A stretch of 64,000 nt of DNA from NCBI RefSeq assembly GCF_900018785.1, contig NZ_FCOY01000007.1, forward strand, positions 1,102,632 through 1,166,631. Direction: 5' to 3'. The notes below the pieces were generated by a model, which saw only the letters and a list, made by a program, of their open reading frames with translations, searched no databases and had not been told where the DNA came from. The position numbers were made by a program, and so were the translations under genes. Of the stretch, positions 43,863 through 52,984 are shown piece after piece (positions within the stretch are counted from its first letter, which is position 1; each line of letters starts with the position of its first letter). Origin of the DNA: Xanthomonas massiliensis. GTDB lineage: Bacteria > Pseudomonadota > Gammaproteobacteria > Xanthomonadales > Xanthomonadaceae.

Positions 43863-44962
43863 GCCGGCAGGCTCGCGTCGATGACCAGGTGCCCGGCCGG
43901 GGCGATCGCCAGCCGCAGCTCGCCGCGCGCGGCGACGAGGCGCTCGCGCATGCCGGCCAGACCGCTGCCCTCGCGCAGCGGCACGCGCACGCGCCCGTCG
44001 TCCTCGATGTGCAGGCGCAACCCGGCGGGCCCGCGGGCCAGGTGCACGTCGAGCACGCGCGCGTGGCTGTGGCGGGCGGCGTTGGTCAGCGCCTCCTGCA
44101 CCACGCGCAGCACGGTCTCGGCCTGCGCCGGGTCGGCCACCTGCACGCCGGGGTCGATGCGCAGGTGCAACACCGGCTGCGGCAGCGGCACGGCCAGCGC
44201 GCGGATCGCGGTCTCCAGGTCGAGCCCGCGGCTGTCGCGCAGCGTGCGCACCACGCCGCGCAGGTCGTCGAGCAGCTCGCCGGCCAGCTGCCCGGCGACG
44301 CGCAGGCCCGGCCGCGCCGCCAGCGCCGGATCGTCGGCCAGCGCGCGCAGGTTGAGCTTGAGTGCGGTGAGCTTGTGCCCGGCCACGTCGTGCAGCTCGC
44401 GCGCCACGCGCAGGCGCTCGGCGTCGCGGGCGCTTTCGGCCAGCAGCGCGCGCGTGGCCAGCAGGTCGGCATTGACCCGGACCAGCGCGTCGCGGGCCTG
44501 CTCGGCGCTGCGTGCGTAGTGCACGCACAGGCCGGCGAACACCTGGAAGCTGGCGTTGATCAGCATCACCACGAACGGGTTGTCGAAGCCGGCGTGGCGC
44601 AGGATCAGCCAGAACGCCGCGTCGGCCAGCAGCGCGGCGGAGACGATGAGGCGCGTCGGCCACAGGCCGATGCCGACCGCCACCCAGATCACCAGCAGCA
44701 CCGGGGCCACGCCGGGGCGCGGGTCGAGCGCGATCAGCGCCAACGCGAGCAGCGGCATCGGCGTGGTCGCCAGCCACATGCGCCAGTCGCGGCAGCCCGA
44801 CAGCACGGCGAACATGAACAGGGCGGTGAACGTGCCCAGCAGGGTCCAGCCGGCGGTACGCTGGGCCGAATCGACGTACTGCATCGCCAGCGCCACCGCG
44901 CCGAGCGTGAACAGCCCGGCCAGGGTCAGCGGTTGCAGCAAGCGGCGCGGGATCCCGTGCAT
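43859..44962 (-). CDS. DesK/NarX-class sensor histidine kinase
   Basis: This protein of 367 residues has five to six closely spaced N-terminal membrane helices (about 12-150) with little periplasmic sequence, so it probably senses a membrane property or a membrane-embedded ligand. The HisKA_3 dimerisation helix carries ARELHDVAGHKLTALKLNL (His at about 185). The ATPase domain has QEALTNAARHSHA (N box) and GSGLAGMRERL (G box). This is the layout of DesK, LiaS-like and YxjM kinases. It partners the overlapping LuxR-type regulator and diverges by 95 bp from the M50-like protease operon. Confidence 0.92.
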   Translation of the reverse strand: MHGIPRRLLQPLTLAGLFTLGAVALAMQYVDSAQRTAGWTLLGTFTALFMFAVLSGCRDWRMWLATTPMPLLALALIALDPRPGVAPVLLVIWVAVGIGLWPTRLIVSAALLADAAFWLILRHAGFDNPFVVMLINASFQVFAGLCVHYARSAEQARDALVRVNADLLATRALLAESARDAERLRVARELHDVAGHKLTALKLNLRALADDPALAARPGLRVAGQLAGELLDDLRGVVRTLRDSRGLDLETAIRALAVPLPQPVLHLRIDPGVQVADPAQAETVLRVVQEALTNAARHSHARVLDVHLARGPAGLRLHIEDDGRVRVPLREGSGLAGMRERLVAARGELRLAIAPAGHLVIDASLPA

Positions 44963-45057
44963 GCCGCCATGCTGCGCAGCGCGCGCAGCAATGGCAATGG
45001 ATGCGACGCCGAAAGTGACTTCCGGCAGGGCGCGGCGATGACGGTCGGCACCTGACG

Positions 45058-45936
45058 ATGGGGACCCGCCGGCGGATGCTGGCCATCGTCCTGCCGCCCT
45101 GCCCCGCCCGGCCCATGATCCTGCCCCCCGCATGCCCGCCCCGCCCCGCTGCCGCCGTGGCCTCGCCCGGTCATCGGCTGGCGACCTGGCTCGCCTCGTC
45201 CGGGTTGATCCTGGCCGCATACGTGGCCTGCGACCTGCTGCACGAAGGCGCGCACCTGGCCGCGGCGCGCTGGCTGCCGCTGGGCGTGCGCACGGTGATG
45301 ATCTCGACCGTGGCCACCTCCAGCTTCGGCAGCAGCCGGCTCGTGGCCGCCGCCGGGCCGGCCTTCAACCTGCTGCTCGGCGCGTTCCTGGCCGCGGCGC
45401 GGTGGCGCCGGCCGGGACCGGGCGTGCGGGTGTTCTGCTGGCTGTTCGGCACGCTCAACCTGTTCGGCGCGACCGCCTACCTGGCATGGTCGGGCCTGAC
45501 CGGCACGGGCGATGGCGCGGTGGCGCTTTCCGCGTTGCCGGCAGGCCTGTGGCGGCCGCTGGCCGTTGGCGGTGGCGCGGCGGCCTACTTCGGCGCCGTG
45601 CGCCTGGCGGCCCGGCAACTGCAGGCCCTGGAGGGCGCCGCGGTGATCGCCCCGGCACGGGCCCGCTGGCTGTGCACGCGCGCCTACTGGGGCGGCGGCG
45701 CGCTGCTGGTGCTCGCGGCCGCCTTCAACCCGATCAGCCCGTGGCTTGTCCTCACTTCGGGGGCGACGACCGGGTTCGGCTCGATGCTGGGCCTGGTGTG
45801 GATCGCACGCCGGGGTCCTGCCCCGGGCGCGGGCACCGCCGCGGACGCGTTCCGGCCCGGGGCCGGCTGGGCGGCACTGGGCTGGAGCAGTGCCTGGGTC
45901 TTCGTATTCGTGTTCGGTCCGGGGGTTTTCCTATGA
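45058..45936 (+). CDS. M50-like polytopic membrane metalloprotease
   Basis: This 292-residue protein has about six membrane helices. The first (LASSGLILAAYVACDLLHEGAHLAAARWL) contains the zinc motif H-E-G-A-H, and the next has AAGPAFNLLLGA, matching the G-P-x-x-N part of site-2 protease helices. A third-ligand Asp is not obvious, so activity is likely but not certain. The start could be ATG 45058 or ATG 45115 (MILPP); neither has a strong ribosome binding site. The gene overlaps the following methyltransferase gene by ATGA. Intramembrane cleavage of a small membrane or peptide substrate is the likely role. Confidence 0.75.
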   Translation: MGTRRRMLAIVLPPCPARPMILPPACPPRPAAAVASPGHRLATWLASSGLILAAYVACDLLHEGAHLAAARWLPLGVRTVMISTVATSSFGSSRLVAAAGPAFNLLLGAFLAAARWRRPGPGVRVFCWLFGTLNLFGATAYLAWSGLTGTGDGAVALSALPAGLWRPLAVGGGAAAYFGAVRLAARQLQALEGAAVIAPARARWLCTRAYWGGGALLVLAAAFNPISPWLVLTSGATTGFGSMLGLVWIARRGPAPGAGTAADAFRPGAGWAALGWSSAWVFVFVFGPGVFL

Positions 45937-46508
45937 AGCTCGATCTGCCGCAACTGCTGTTCTTCGTGGCCTGTGCCGCGTGGTGGGCCACGGAGCTGTT
46001 CCTCAACCATCGCCGCCGCAGCCAGGACGGGGCCTCGCGCGATGCCGGCACGCTGAAACTGCTGTGGACGGTGCTGTACACGGCGATCTTCGTCGCGGTG
46101 GTGCTGTCGTCGCTGGGCATCGGCCGGCTGCCGGCCGCCTGGCGCGTACCGCTGCTGTGGACCGGCACGGCGACGATCGCGGCCGGCCTGGCGTTCCGCA
46201 GCTGGGCGATCGCCGTGCTGGGGCGCCAGTTCACCGTGGACGTGGGCATCCAGCCCGGCCACGCGCTGATCCAGTCCGGCCCGTACCGCTGGCTGCGCCA
46301 TCCCTCCTACACCGGCGCGCTGGCGTGCTTCCTCGGCCTGGGCATCGGCCTGTGCGACTGGGCCTCGCTGGCGGTGATCGCCGTCGCGGTCACCGCCGCG
46401 TTCGCGCGCCGCATCCGGGTGGAGGAGGCGGTGCTGGCACAGGCCTTCGGCGCGCGCTGGGACGCCCACGCACACCGCACCTGGCGCCTGCTGCCGTTCG
46501 TCTGGTGA
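45933..46508 (+). CDS. Isoprenylcysteine carboxyl methyltransferase-like membrane methyltransferase
   Basis: This protein of 191 residues has four or five membrane helices and the ICMT/PEMT C-terminal signature: GPYRWLRHPSYTGALACFLG (SAM-binding R-H-P-x-Y-x-G), then RIRVEEAVLAQAFG and a terminal W. Bacterial relatives methylate lipids or other small membrane substrates; true prenyl-protein processing is not established for most. It is translationally coupled to the M50-like protease gene and followed 52 bp later by a DUF2214 gene. Confidence 0.85.
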   Translation: MKLDLPQLLFFVACAAWWATELFLNHRRRSQDGASRDAGTLKLLWTVLYTAIFVAVVLSSLGIGRLPAAWRVPLLWTGTATIAAGLAFRSWAIAVLGRQFTVDVGIQPGHALIQSGPYRWLRHPSYTGALACFLGLGIGLCDWASLAVIAVAVTAAFARRIRVEEAVLAQAFGARWDAHAHRTWRLLPFVW

Positions 46509-46560
46509 CCGACGCCCCGGCCCAGGCACGCCTTCCACGCCCGACACGGAGAACGCCGCG

Positions 46561-47013
46561 ATGTATCTCGACCTCACCCTGGCCATCGTCCACCACCTGC
46601 TGATCCTGCTGCTGGCCGCCACGCTGGCGGCCGAATGGGCCGTGCTGCGCGCGCCGGTGCAGGGGCCGGCCATCGCCCGCCTGGCCGCGCTCGATGCCGG
46701 GTACGGGGCCAGCGCGCTGCTGGTCCTGGCGGTGGGCGCGCTGCGCGTGGCGTACGGCATGAAGGGGCCGCACTACTACCTGCACAACCCGTGGTTCTGG
46801 ACCAAGCTCGGCGCGTTCGCCGAGCTCGGCCTGGCCTCGATCCCGCCCACGCTGGCGTTCCTGCGCTGGCGCCGGCAGCAGCGCCGGCAACCGGACTTCG
46901 CAGTGCCGGCCGCGCAGGTGCGCCCGTTGCGCCGCCTGCTGGGCCTGGAGCTGGTGCTGCTGGCCGCGGTGTTCGCGGCGGCGGCCGCGATGGCGCGCTT
47001 CGGCCTGTTCTGA
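46561..47013 (+). CDS. DUF2214 membrane protein
   Basis: This 150-residue protein has four membrane helices and matches DUF2214: HHLLILLLAATLAAEWAVL in helix 1, DAGYGASALLVLAVGALRVAYGMKG, then YYLHNPWFWTKLGAFAEL. His, Tyr and Arg residues at the membrane face are conserved in the family, whose function is unknown. It ends the protease-methyltransferase run. The next gene is 242 bp away with its own promoter. Confidence 0.85.
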   Translation: MYLDLTLAIVHHLLILLLAATLAAEWAVLRAPVQGPAIARLAALDAGYGASALLVLAVGALRVAYGMKGPHYYLHNPWFWTKLGAFAELGLASIPPTLAFLRWRRQQRRQPDFAVPAAQVRPLRRLLGLELVLLAAVFAAAAAMARFGLF

Positions 47014-47028
47014 AGCGCTCCCGGCCAC

Positions 47029-47045
47029 AATTGGTCTGTCCAATT
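47029..47045. promoter_or_regulatory. LldR-type operator 1 (upstream site)
   Basis: AATTGG-TCTGT-CCAATT is a perfect 17-bp palindrome of the T-G-G-T-n-n-n-n-C-C-A kind bound by FadR/LldR GntR regulators. It lies about 70-85 bases before the predicted transcription start of lldP, and its core recurs in reverse at 47139-47153. Confidence 0.75.
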
Positions 47046-47071
47046 ACCGAGAAACAGGCCCGGATATCGAT

Positions 47072-47108
47072 GGTCTAATTGACCGGATCGCCCGAAACCC
47101 CCTCTAAT
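47072..47108 (+). promoter_or_regulatory. lldP promoter with an overlapping operator-like site
   Basis: TTGACC (47079-47084) and TCTAAT (47103-47108) match the -35 and -10 consensus at 5/6 each, with an 18-base spacer. This is the best sigma-70 promoter I found in the window. GGTC-N5-GACC (47072-47084) overlaps the -35 box and resembles the flanking LldR sites. The expected start near 47115 leaves a 140-base leader. Confidence 0.65.
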
Positions 47109-47138
47109 CCACGCCCTCGACGCAATCCGATTCCGGAA

Positions 47139-47153
47139 ATTGGACAGACCAAT
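47139..47153. promoter_or_regulatory. LldR-type operator 2 (downstream site)
   Basis: ATTGG-ACAGA-CCAAT is a palindrome whose core is the reverse complement of operator 1. It lies about 25 bases past the predicted start of transcription. The two outer sites are about 109 bp apart centre to centre, suited to a repression loop across the promoter, as described for E. coli lldPRD. Confidence 0.75.
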
Positions 47154-47255
47154 GGCCGGGAAGGCTCCGGATCCCCGGACCGGTTGCGCGCATCGCCGGT
47201 CCGCCGCCCCGTCCGGGCGCGGCGGGCCCACATTCGCTCCCGGAGGACGGTGGAC

Positions 47256-48932
47256 ATGCAACAAGCCTGGCAACAGCTGTACGACCCCGCTGGCAACCTG
47301 TGGGTTTCCAGCCTGATCGCGCTGCTCCCGATCGCGTTCTTCTTCGTCGCCCTGGCGGTGCTGCGGATGAAGGGCTGGCTGGCCGGCACGCTCACCGTGG
47401 TCATCGCCCTGGCGGTGGCGCTGTTCTTCTACCGCATGCCGGTGGACCGGGCGCTGGCCTCGGCGGTATACGGCTTCTTCTACGGGCTGTGGCCGATCGC
47501 CTGGATCATCGTCGGCGCCGTGTTCCTGTACAAGGTCTCGGTCAGGACCGGCCAGTTCGACATCATCCGCTCCTCGATCCTGTCGGTGACCGAGGACCAG
47601 CGCCTGCAGATGCTGCTGGTGGGCTTCTCCTTCGGCGCGTTCCTGGAAGGCGCGGCCGGCTTCGGCGCGCCGGTGGCGATCACCGCCGCGCTGCTGGTCG
47701 GGCTGGGCTTCCGCCCGCTGTACGCGGCCGGGCTGTGCCTGATCGTCAACACCGCGCCGGTGGCGTTCGGCGCGCTGGGCATCCCGATCATCGTCGCCGG
47801 CCAGGTCACCGGGCTGGACGCCTTCGACATCGGCGCGATGGCCGGCCGCCAGCTGCCGTTCCTGGTGCCGATCGTGCTGTTCTGGATCATGGCGATCATG
47901 GACGGCTGGCGCGGCGTCAAGCAGACCTGGCCGGCGGTGCTGGTGGCCGGCGGCTCGTTCGCCCTGTCGCAGTACCTGACCTCCAACTTCATCGGCCCGG
48001 AGCTGCCGGACATCACCTCCTCGCTGGTGTCGCTGGTGTGCCTGACCGCGTTCCTGAAGGTATGGAAGCCCAGGCACATCTTCCGCTTCGCCCCGGAGCC
48101 GGGCGAGGCGGTACCGGCCCAGGCCGCCGCCGCGGTGGCCGGTGCCGGGCGCAAGTACAGCTTCGGCCAGGTGCTGAAGGCGTGGTCGCCGTTCCTGGTG
48201 CTGACGGTGATGGTCACGCTGTGGAGCATCAAGCCGTTCAAGGCGCTGTTCGGCAAGGACGGCCCGCTGGCCGGCTGGGTGCTGAGCCTGCCGGTGCCGC
48301 ACCTGGACAAGCTGGTGCAGAAGATGCCGCCGGTGGTGCCCGAGGCCGTGCCCTACGATGCGGTCTACAAGTTCGACTGGTTCTCGGCCACCGGCACCGC
48401 GATCCTGATCGCGGCGATCATCGCCATCGCCCTGCTGAAGATGAAGCCCCGGGCCGCGGTGGCCACCTTCGGCGAGACGCTCAACGAGCTGAAGCTGCCG
48501 ATCTACTCCATCGGCATGGTGCTGGCGTTCGCCTTCATCGCCAACTACTCCGGGCTGTCGGCGACGCTGGCGCTGGCGCTGGCCCACACCGGCCACGCGT
48601 TCACGTTCTTCTCGCCGTTCCTGGGCTGGCTGGGCGTGTTCCTGACCGGCTCGGACACCTCGGCCAACGCCCTGTTCTCGGCGCTGCAGGCCACCACCGC
48701 CCAGCAGATCGGCGTGCCCGAGGTGCTGCTGGTGGCGGCCAACACCACCGGCGGCGTGACCGGCAAGATGATCTCGCCGCAGTCCATCGCCGTGGCCTGC
48801 GCCGCGGTCGGCCTGGTCGGCAAGGAGTCGGACCTGCTGCGCTTCACCCTCAAGCACAGCCTGGCCTTCACCGTGATGGTGGGCATCATCGTCACCCTGC
48901 AGGCCTACGTGCTGCCGTGGATGATTCCCTGA
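47256..48932 (+). CDS. lldP: L-lactate permease
   Basis: This 558-residue LctP-family transporter imports lactate with protons. About twelve to thirteen membrane helices are visible. [27 protein letters not shown] and the late [17 protein letters not shown] followed by [20 protein letters not shown] are the family signatures. GGAGGA precedes ATG 47256; the frame is open further upstream but that part crosses the operators and is not coding. It is the first gene of lldP-lldR-lldD, with dld following. Confidence 0.95.
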   Translation: MQQAWQQLYDPAGNLWVSSLIALLPIAFFFVALAVLRMKGWLAGTLTVVIALAVALFFYRMPVDRALASAVYGFFYGLWPIAWIIVGAVFLYKVSVRTGQFDIIRSSILSVTEDQRLQMLLVGFSFGAFLEGAAGFGAPVAITAALLVGLGFRPLYAAGLCLIVNTAPVAFGALGIPIIVAGQVTGLDAFDIGAMAGRQLPFLVPIVLFWIMAIMDGWRGVKQTWPAVLVAGGSFALSQYLTSNFIGPELPDITSSLVSLVCLTAFLKVWKPRHIFRFAPEPGEAVPAQAAAAVAGAGRKYSFGQVLKAWSPFLVLTVMVTLWSIKPFKALFGKDGPLAGWVLSLPVPHLDKLVQKMPPVVPEAVPYDAVYKFDWFSATGTAILIAAIIAIALLKMKPRAAVATFGETLNELKLPIYSIGMVLAFAFIANYSGLSATLALALAHTGHAFTFFSPFLGWLGVFLTGSDTSANALFSALQATTAQQIGVPEVLLVAANTTGGVTGKMISPQSIAVACAAVGLVGKESDLLRFTLKHSLAFTVMVGIIVTLQAYVLPWMIP

Positions 48933-49011
48933 GCCGATGAACGGCCACGACACGCCGTCGCCGGCACCGGGCCGCCATGCCGGCCCGGGCCTGGCGCGGG
49001 ACAATGGCGGG

Positions 49012-49773
49012 ATGAAGCCATCCCGCCTTTCCGACCGCGTGGCGCTGCAGCTGCGCGCACTGATCGCCGACGCCCGGTTGCAGCCGGGCGAGCGCCTGCC
49101 GGCCGAACGGGCGCTGGCGCAGCAGCTCGGCGTGTCCCGCACCTCGCTGCGCGAGGCCATCGCCCAGCTGGCCAGCCAGGGTCTGCTGGTGGCCCGCGTC
49201 GGCGGCGGCACCTACGTCCACGAGCCGGCGCAGGCGGTGGTCGAGCCGCTGGCGCCCTACCTGCCGTTGTTCCAGGGCGATCCGGAGTACCGCTTCGACG
49301 TGCTGGAAATCCGCCATGCGCTGGAAGGCGCCACCGCCTGGCACGCCGCGCTGCGCGCCACCGACGCCGACCGCGCGCGCATCGCCGCGGCCCACGAGGC
49401 GTTGCAGGCGGCCCACGGCAAGAACGACCCGGCCGGCGAGGCCCATGCCGATGCCGCCTTCCACCTGTCCATCGCCGAGGCCTCGCACAACCTGGTCCTG
49501 CTGCAGGTGATGCGCGGGCTGTTCGGGCTGCTGCAGACCAACATCTCGCAGAGCCGCGAGAAGCTCTACCTGTCGCCGCGCACGTCCGAGCCCCTGTCGG
49601 CACAGCACCGCGAACTGCTGGAGGCCGTGCTCGCCGGCGATCCCGAGCGTGCGCGCGCCGCCGCGCACGACCACCTGGAATTCGTGCACACCTCGCTGCG
49701 CACGCTCGACGAGGACGACGCGCGCCGCGCACGCGCATCGCGCCTCCCCCCCCCCCAGAGCCGACACCCATGA
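49012..49773 (+). CDS. lldR: Lactate-responsive GntR/FadR-family regulator LldR
   Basis: This protein of 253 residues starts [19 protein letters not shown] GntR winged helix (about 3-70) reads [43 protein letters not shown]. An FCD ligand domain (about 95-225) carries the metal/ligand residues D-x-x-F-H-x-x-I and [12 protein letters not shown]. An in-frame ATG at 48937 would add 25 residues with no homology; I prefer 49012 because it matches the E. coli LldR start. The last codons run through an 11-C tract and the TGA overlaps the lldD ATG. It probably represses the operon until lactate is bound. Confidence 0.9.
   Translation: MKPSRLSDRVALQLRALIADARLQPGERLPAERALAQQLGVSRTSLREAIAQLASQGLLVARVGGGTYVHEPAQAVVEPLAPYLPLFQGDPEYRFDVLEIRHALEGATAWHAALRATDADRARIAAAHEALQAAHGKNDPAGEAHADAAFHLSIAEASHNLVLLQVMRGLFGLLQTNISQSREKLYLSPRTSEPLSAQHRELLEAVLAGDPERARAAAHDHLEFVHTSLRTLDEDDARRARASRLPPPQSRHP
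49746..49756 (+). repeat. C11 homopolymer at the lldR/lldD junction
   Basis: Eleven consecutive C residues encode the Leu-Pro-Pro-Pro near the LldR C-terminus and end 13 bases before the lldD ATG. A one-base slip would bypass the lldR stop and uncouple lldD translation. It is the longest homopolymer I saw in the window. Confidence 0.85.
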
Positions 49774-50951
49774 TCATCTCCGCTTCCACCGATTACCGCG
49801 CGGCCGCCGAACGCCGGCTGCCGCCGTTCCTGTTCCACTACATCGACGGCGGCGCCTACGCCGAGCACACCCTGAAGCGCAACGTCGCCGACCTGGAGGA
49901 CATCGCGCTGCGCCAGCGCATCCTGCGCGACATGACCGCGCTGGACCTGTCCACCGAGCTGTTCGGCGAGAAGCTGGCCATCCCCGCCGCGCTGGGCCCG
50001 GTCGGGCTGACCGGCATGTACGCGCGCCGCGGCGAGGTGCAGGCCGCGCGCGCGGCGGCCGCGCGCGGCATCCCCTTCACCCTGTCCACCGTGTCGGTGT
50101 GCCCGATCGAGGAAGTGGTGCCGGCCATCGACCGGCCGATGTGGTTCCAGCTGTACGTGCTCAAGGACCGCGGCTTCATGCGCAACGCGCTCGAGCGCGC
50201 CCAGGCCGCCGGCTGTTCCACCCTGGTGTTCACCGTGGACATGCCCACCCCCGGCGCGCGCTACCGCGACGCGCACTCGGCCATGAGCGGCCCGCACGCG
50301 CCGCTGCGCCGCGCCTGGCAGGCCGCCACCCATCCGCGCTGGAGCTGGGACGTGGGCCTGTGGGGGCGCCCGCACGACCTGGGCAACATCTCCGCCTACC
50401 GCGGCCGGCCGACCGGGCTGGAGGACTACATCGGCTGGCTGGCGGCCAACTTCGACCCGTCGATCTCGTGGAAGGACCTGGAATGGATCCGCGAGTTCTG
50501 GAAGGGCCCGATGGTGATCAAGGGCATCCTCGACCCGGACGACGCGCGCGACGCGGTGCGCTTCGGCGCCGACGGCATCGTGGTCTCCAACCACGGCGGG
50601 CGCCAGCTCGACGGCGTGCTGTCCACCGCGCGCGCGCTGCCGCCGATCGCCGATGCGGTCAAGGGCGACATCAAGGTGCTGGTCGATTCGGGCATCCGCA
50701 CCGGCCTGGACATCGTGCGCATGATCGCCCTGGGCGCCGACGCGGTGCTGCTCGGCCGCGCCTGGGTGTACGCGCTGGGCGCGGCCGGCCAGGCCGGCGT
50801 GGAGAACGTGCTGTCGCTGATGGAGAAGGAGATGCGCGTGGCGATGACCCTGACCGGCGCCAAGACCGTCGCCGGGATCACCCGCGACTCGCTCACCGGC
50901 CTCACCCGCGAGGCCATGGCCTCGCCGGCGCAGGCCACCGGCACGGACTGA
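49770..50951 (+). CDS. lldD: L-lactate dehydrogenase (quinone), FMN-dependent
   Basis: This 393-residue enzyme oxidises L-lactate to pyruvate at the inner membrane and passes electrons to quinone. The family runs are intact: [18 protein letters not shown], the FMN-binding strands [18 protein letters not shown] and [38 protein letters not shown] with the catalytic His, and [12 protein letters not shown] with GRAWVYAL. The ATG overlaps the lldR stop (ATGA). Confidence 0.96.
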   Translation: MIISASTDYRAAAERRLPPFLFHYIDGGAYAEHTLKRNVADLEDIALRQRILRDMTALDLSTELFGEKLAIPAALGPVGLTGMYARRGEVQAARAAAARGIPFTLSTVSVCPIEEVVPAIDRPMWFQLYVLKDRGFMRNALERAQAAGCSTLVFTVDMPTPGARYRDAHSAMSGPHAPLRRAWQAATHPRWSWDVGLWGRPHDLGNISAYRGRPTGLEDYIGWLAANFDPSISWKDLEWIREFWKGPMVIKGILDPDDARDAVRFGADGIVVSNHGGRQLDGVLSTARALPPIADAVKGDIKVLVDSGIRTGLDIVRMIALGADAVLLGRAWVYALGAAGQAGVENVLSLMEKEMRVAMTLTGAKTVAGITRDSLTGLTREAMASPAQATGTD

Positions 50952-51234
50952 GCCGGTACGCCCGGCTTCCGTCCCGTGGCCGTGCCGGGGACGGCGCGGC
51001 GCGGGCCGCGGGGGCGCCGGCCGTGCGCGCCGCGCCTCCGGTCACTGCGTTTGCCACGCGCCGGCACGCCCGCGCCACGGCCGGCGGATCCGGCATCCGC
51101 CGCGATCGCACCGCCCCGGTCATGGCCGGCCTCCGGGCCGGCCGCCCGCGAAGGCCGGCGACGCCACGGAAGGACGCAGCCCCGTCCCCGCCGCAACGCC
51201 GATAATCACCGTCGAACCGCCTGGAGACACCGCC

Positions 51235-52956
51235 ATGTCCGCCCTCCCCGTTTCCGCCGACACCCTGCTGCAGCGCCTGCGCGATGCCGTCGGCGCCGGC
51301 CACGTGCTCACCGGCGAGGAAGCCACCCGCCGCTACCGCAAGGGCTACCGCTTCGGCGAGGGCCCGGTGCTGGCGGTGGTGGTGCCCGGCACCCTGGTGG
51401 AGATGTGGCGCGCGCTGCAGGCCATCGTCGCGGCCGGGCGCATCGTCATCATGCAGGCGGCCAACACCGGCCTGACCGGCGGCTCCACCCCGGACGGCGA
51501 CGCCTACGACCGCGAGGTCGTGCTGGTCTCCACCCGCCGCCTGGCCGGCGTGCAGCTGATCCACGACGGCCGCCAGGTGGTATGCCTGCCCGGCGCCACC
51601 CTGGACCGGCTCGAGCAGGCGCTGCACCCGCTGGGCCGCGAGCCGCACTCGGTGATCGGCTCCTCGTGCATCGGCGCCTCGGTGCTGGGCGGGATCTGCA
51701 ACAACTCCGGCGGCGCGCTGGTGCGGCGCGGCCCGGCCTACACCCAGCTGGCGCTGTACGCCCAGCTCGGCGAGGACGGCGTGCTGCGGCTGGTCAATCA
51801 CCTGGGCATCGCGCTGGGCCAGGAACCCGAGCAGATCCTCGCCCGGCTGCAGGCCGGCGACTACGCCGAGGCCGACATCCACGACGATCCGCAGCGCGCG
51901 GCCTCCGACCCGTACTACGCCCAGCACGTGCGCGAGGTCGATGCGCCCACCCCTGCGCGCTACAACGCCGATCCGGTGCGCCTGTACGAGGCCGCCGGCT
52001 CGGCCGGGCGGCTGGCGGTGTTCGCGGTGCGGCTGGACACCTTCGCGCGCGAGGACGCGGCGGTGTTCTACATCGGCAGCAACGACCCGGACGATCTCAC
52101 CGAGATCCGCCGCTACATGCTCACCGCCTTCGACGAGCTGCCGATCAGCGGCGAGTACATCCACCGCGATGCCTACGACATCGGCGAGAAGTACGGCAAG
52201 GACACCTTCCTGCTGATCGACCGCTTCGGCACCGACCGGGTGCCGGCCGCGTTCGCGCTCAAGAGCCGCATCGACGGCTTGTTCGAGCGGCTCGGCCTGC
52301 GCGGGGTCACCGACCGCGCCATTCAGGCGCTGATGGCACTGCTGCCCAGCCACCTGCCGGCGCGCATGCGCCAGTTCCGCGACCGCTACGAGCACCACCT
52401 GCTGCTCAAGGTCGGCACGAAGATGGCCCCGGCCACCGAGGTGTTCCTCAAGCAGCACTTCACCGCCTCCACCACCGGCGGCTGGTTCAAGTGCGACGCC
52501 GAGGAGGGCCGCAAGGCGTTCCTGCACCGCTTCGCGGTGGCCGGCGCGGCGGTGCGCTACCGCGAGGTGCATCGCCGCGAGGTGGAGGACATCGTCGCCC
52601 TGGACGTGGCGCTGCGCCGCAACGACCGCGACTGGGTGGAGACGCTGCCGGCCGACATCGAGGACACGCTGGTGGTCAAGCTCTACTACGGCCACTTCTT
52701 CTGCCACGTGTTCCACCAGGACTACGCGGTCAAAAAGGGCCTCAACCCGCTGGCGATCGAGCACGCAATGTGGGCGCTGCTGGACAGGCGCGGGGCCGAG
52801 TACCCGGCCGAGCACAACGTCGGCCACCTGTACAAGGCCAAGCCGGCGCTGGAAGCGTTCTACCGCCAGCTCGACCCGACCAACGGCTTCAATCCCGGCA
52901 TCGGCCAGACCCCGCGCGGGGTGCGCTGGAGCGACTGCGACTGCGGCGGGCACTGA
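51235..52956 (+). CDS. dld: D-lactate dehydrogenase (quinone-dependent)
   Basis: This protein of 573 residues is the size of E. coli Dld (571). It has an FAD-binding type 4 domain (about 40-210) with MQAANTGLTGGSTPDG and IGSSCIGASVLGGICNNSGG, then the membrane-associated D-LDH domain (about 250-570) with GTKMAPATEVFLKQHF, KLYYGHFFCHVFHQDY and NVGHLYKAKP. It is a peripheral inner-membrane enzyme that converts D-lactate to pyruvate. It follows lldD by 283 bp, so it may have its own promoter but completes use of both lactate isomers. Confidence 0.95.
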   Translation: MSALPVSADTLLQRLRDAVGAGHVLTGEEATRRYRKGYRFGEGPVLAVVVPGTLVEMWRALQAIVAAGRIVIMQAANTGLTGGSTPDGDAYDREVVLVSTRRLAGVQLIHDGRQVVCLPGATLDRLEQALHPLGREPHSVIGSSCIGASVLGGICNNSGGALVRRGPAYTQLALYAQLGEDGVLRLVNHLGIALGQEPEQILARLQAGDYAEADIHDDPQRAASDPYYAQHVREVDAPTPARYNADPVRLYEAAGSAGRLAVFAVRLDTFAREDAAVFYIGSNDPDDLTEIRRYMLTAFDELPISGEYIHRDAYDIGEKYGKDTFLLIDRFGTDRVPAAFALKSRIDGLFERLGLRGVTDRAIQALMALLPSHLPARMRQFRDRYEHHLLLKVGTKMAPATEVFLKQHFTASTTGGWFKCDAEEGRKAFLHRFAVAGAAVRYREVHRREVEDIVALDVALRRNDRDWVETLPADIEDTLVVKLYYGHFFCHVFHQDYAVKKGLNPLAIEHAMWALLDRRGAEYPAEHNVGHLYKAKPALEAFYRQLDPTNGFNPGIGQTPRGVRWSDCDCGGH

Positions 52957-52984
52957 GCCCGCCAGCCGTCCGGGATCGCCGCGC

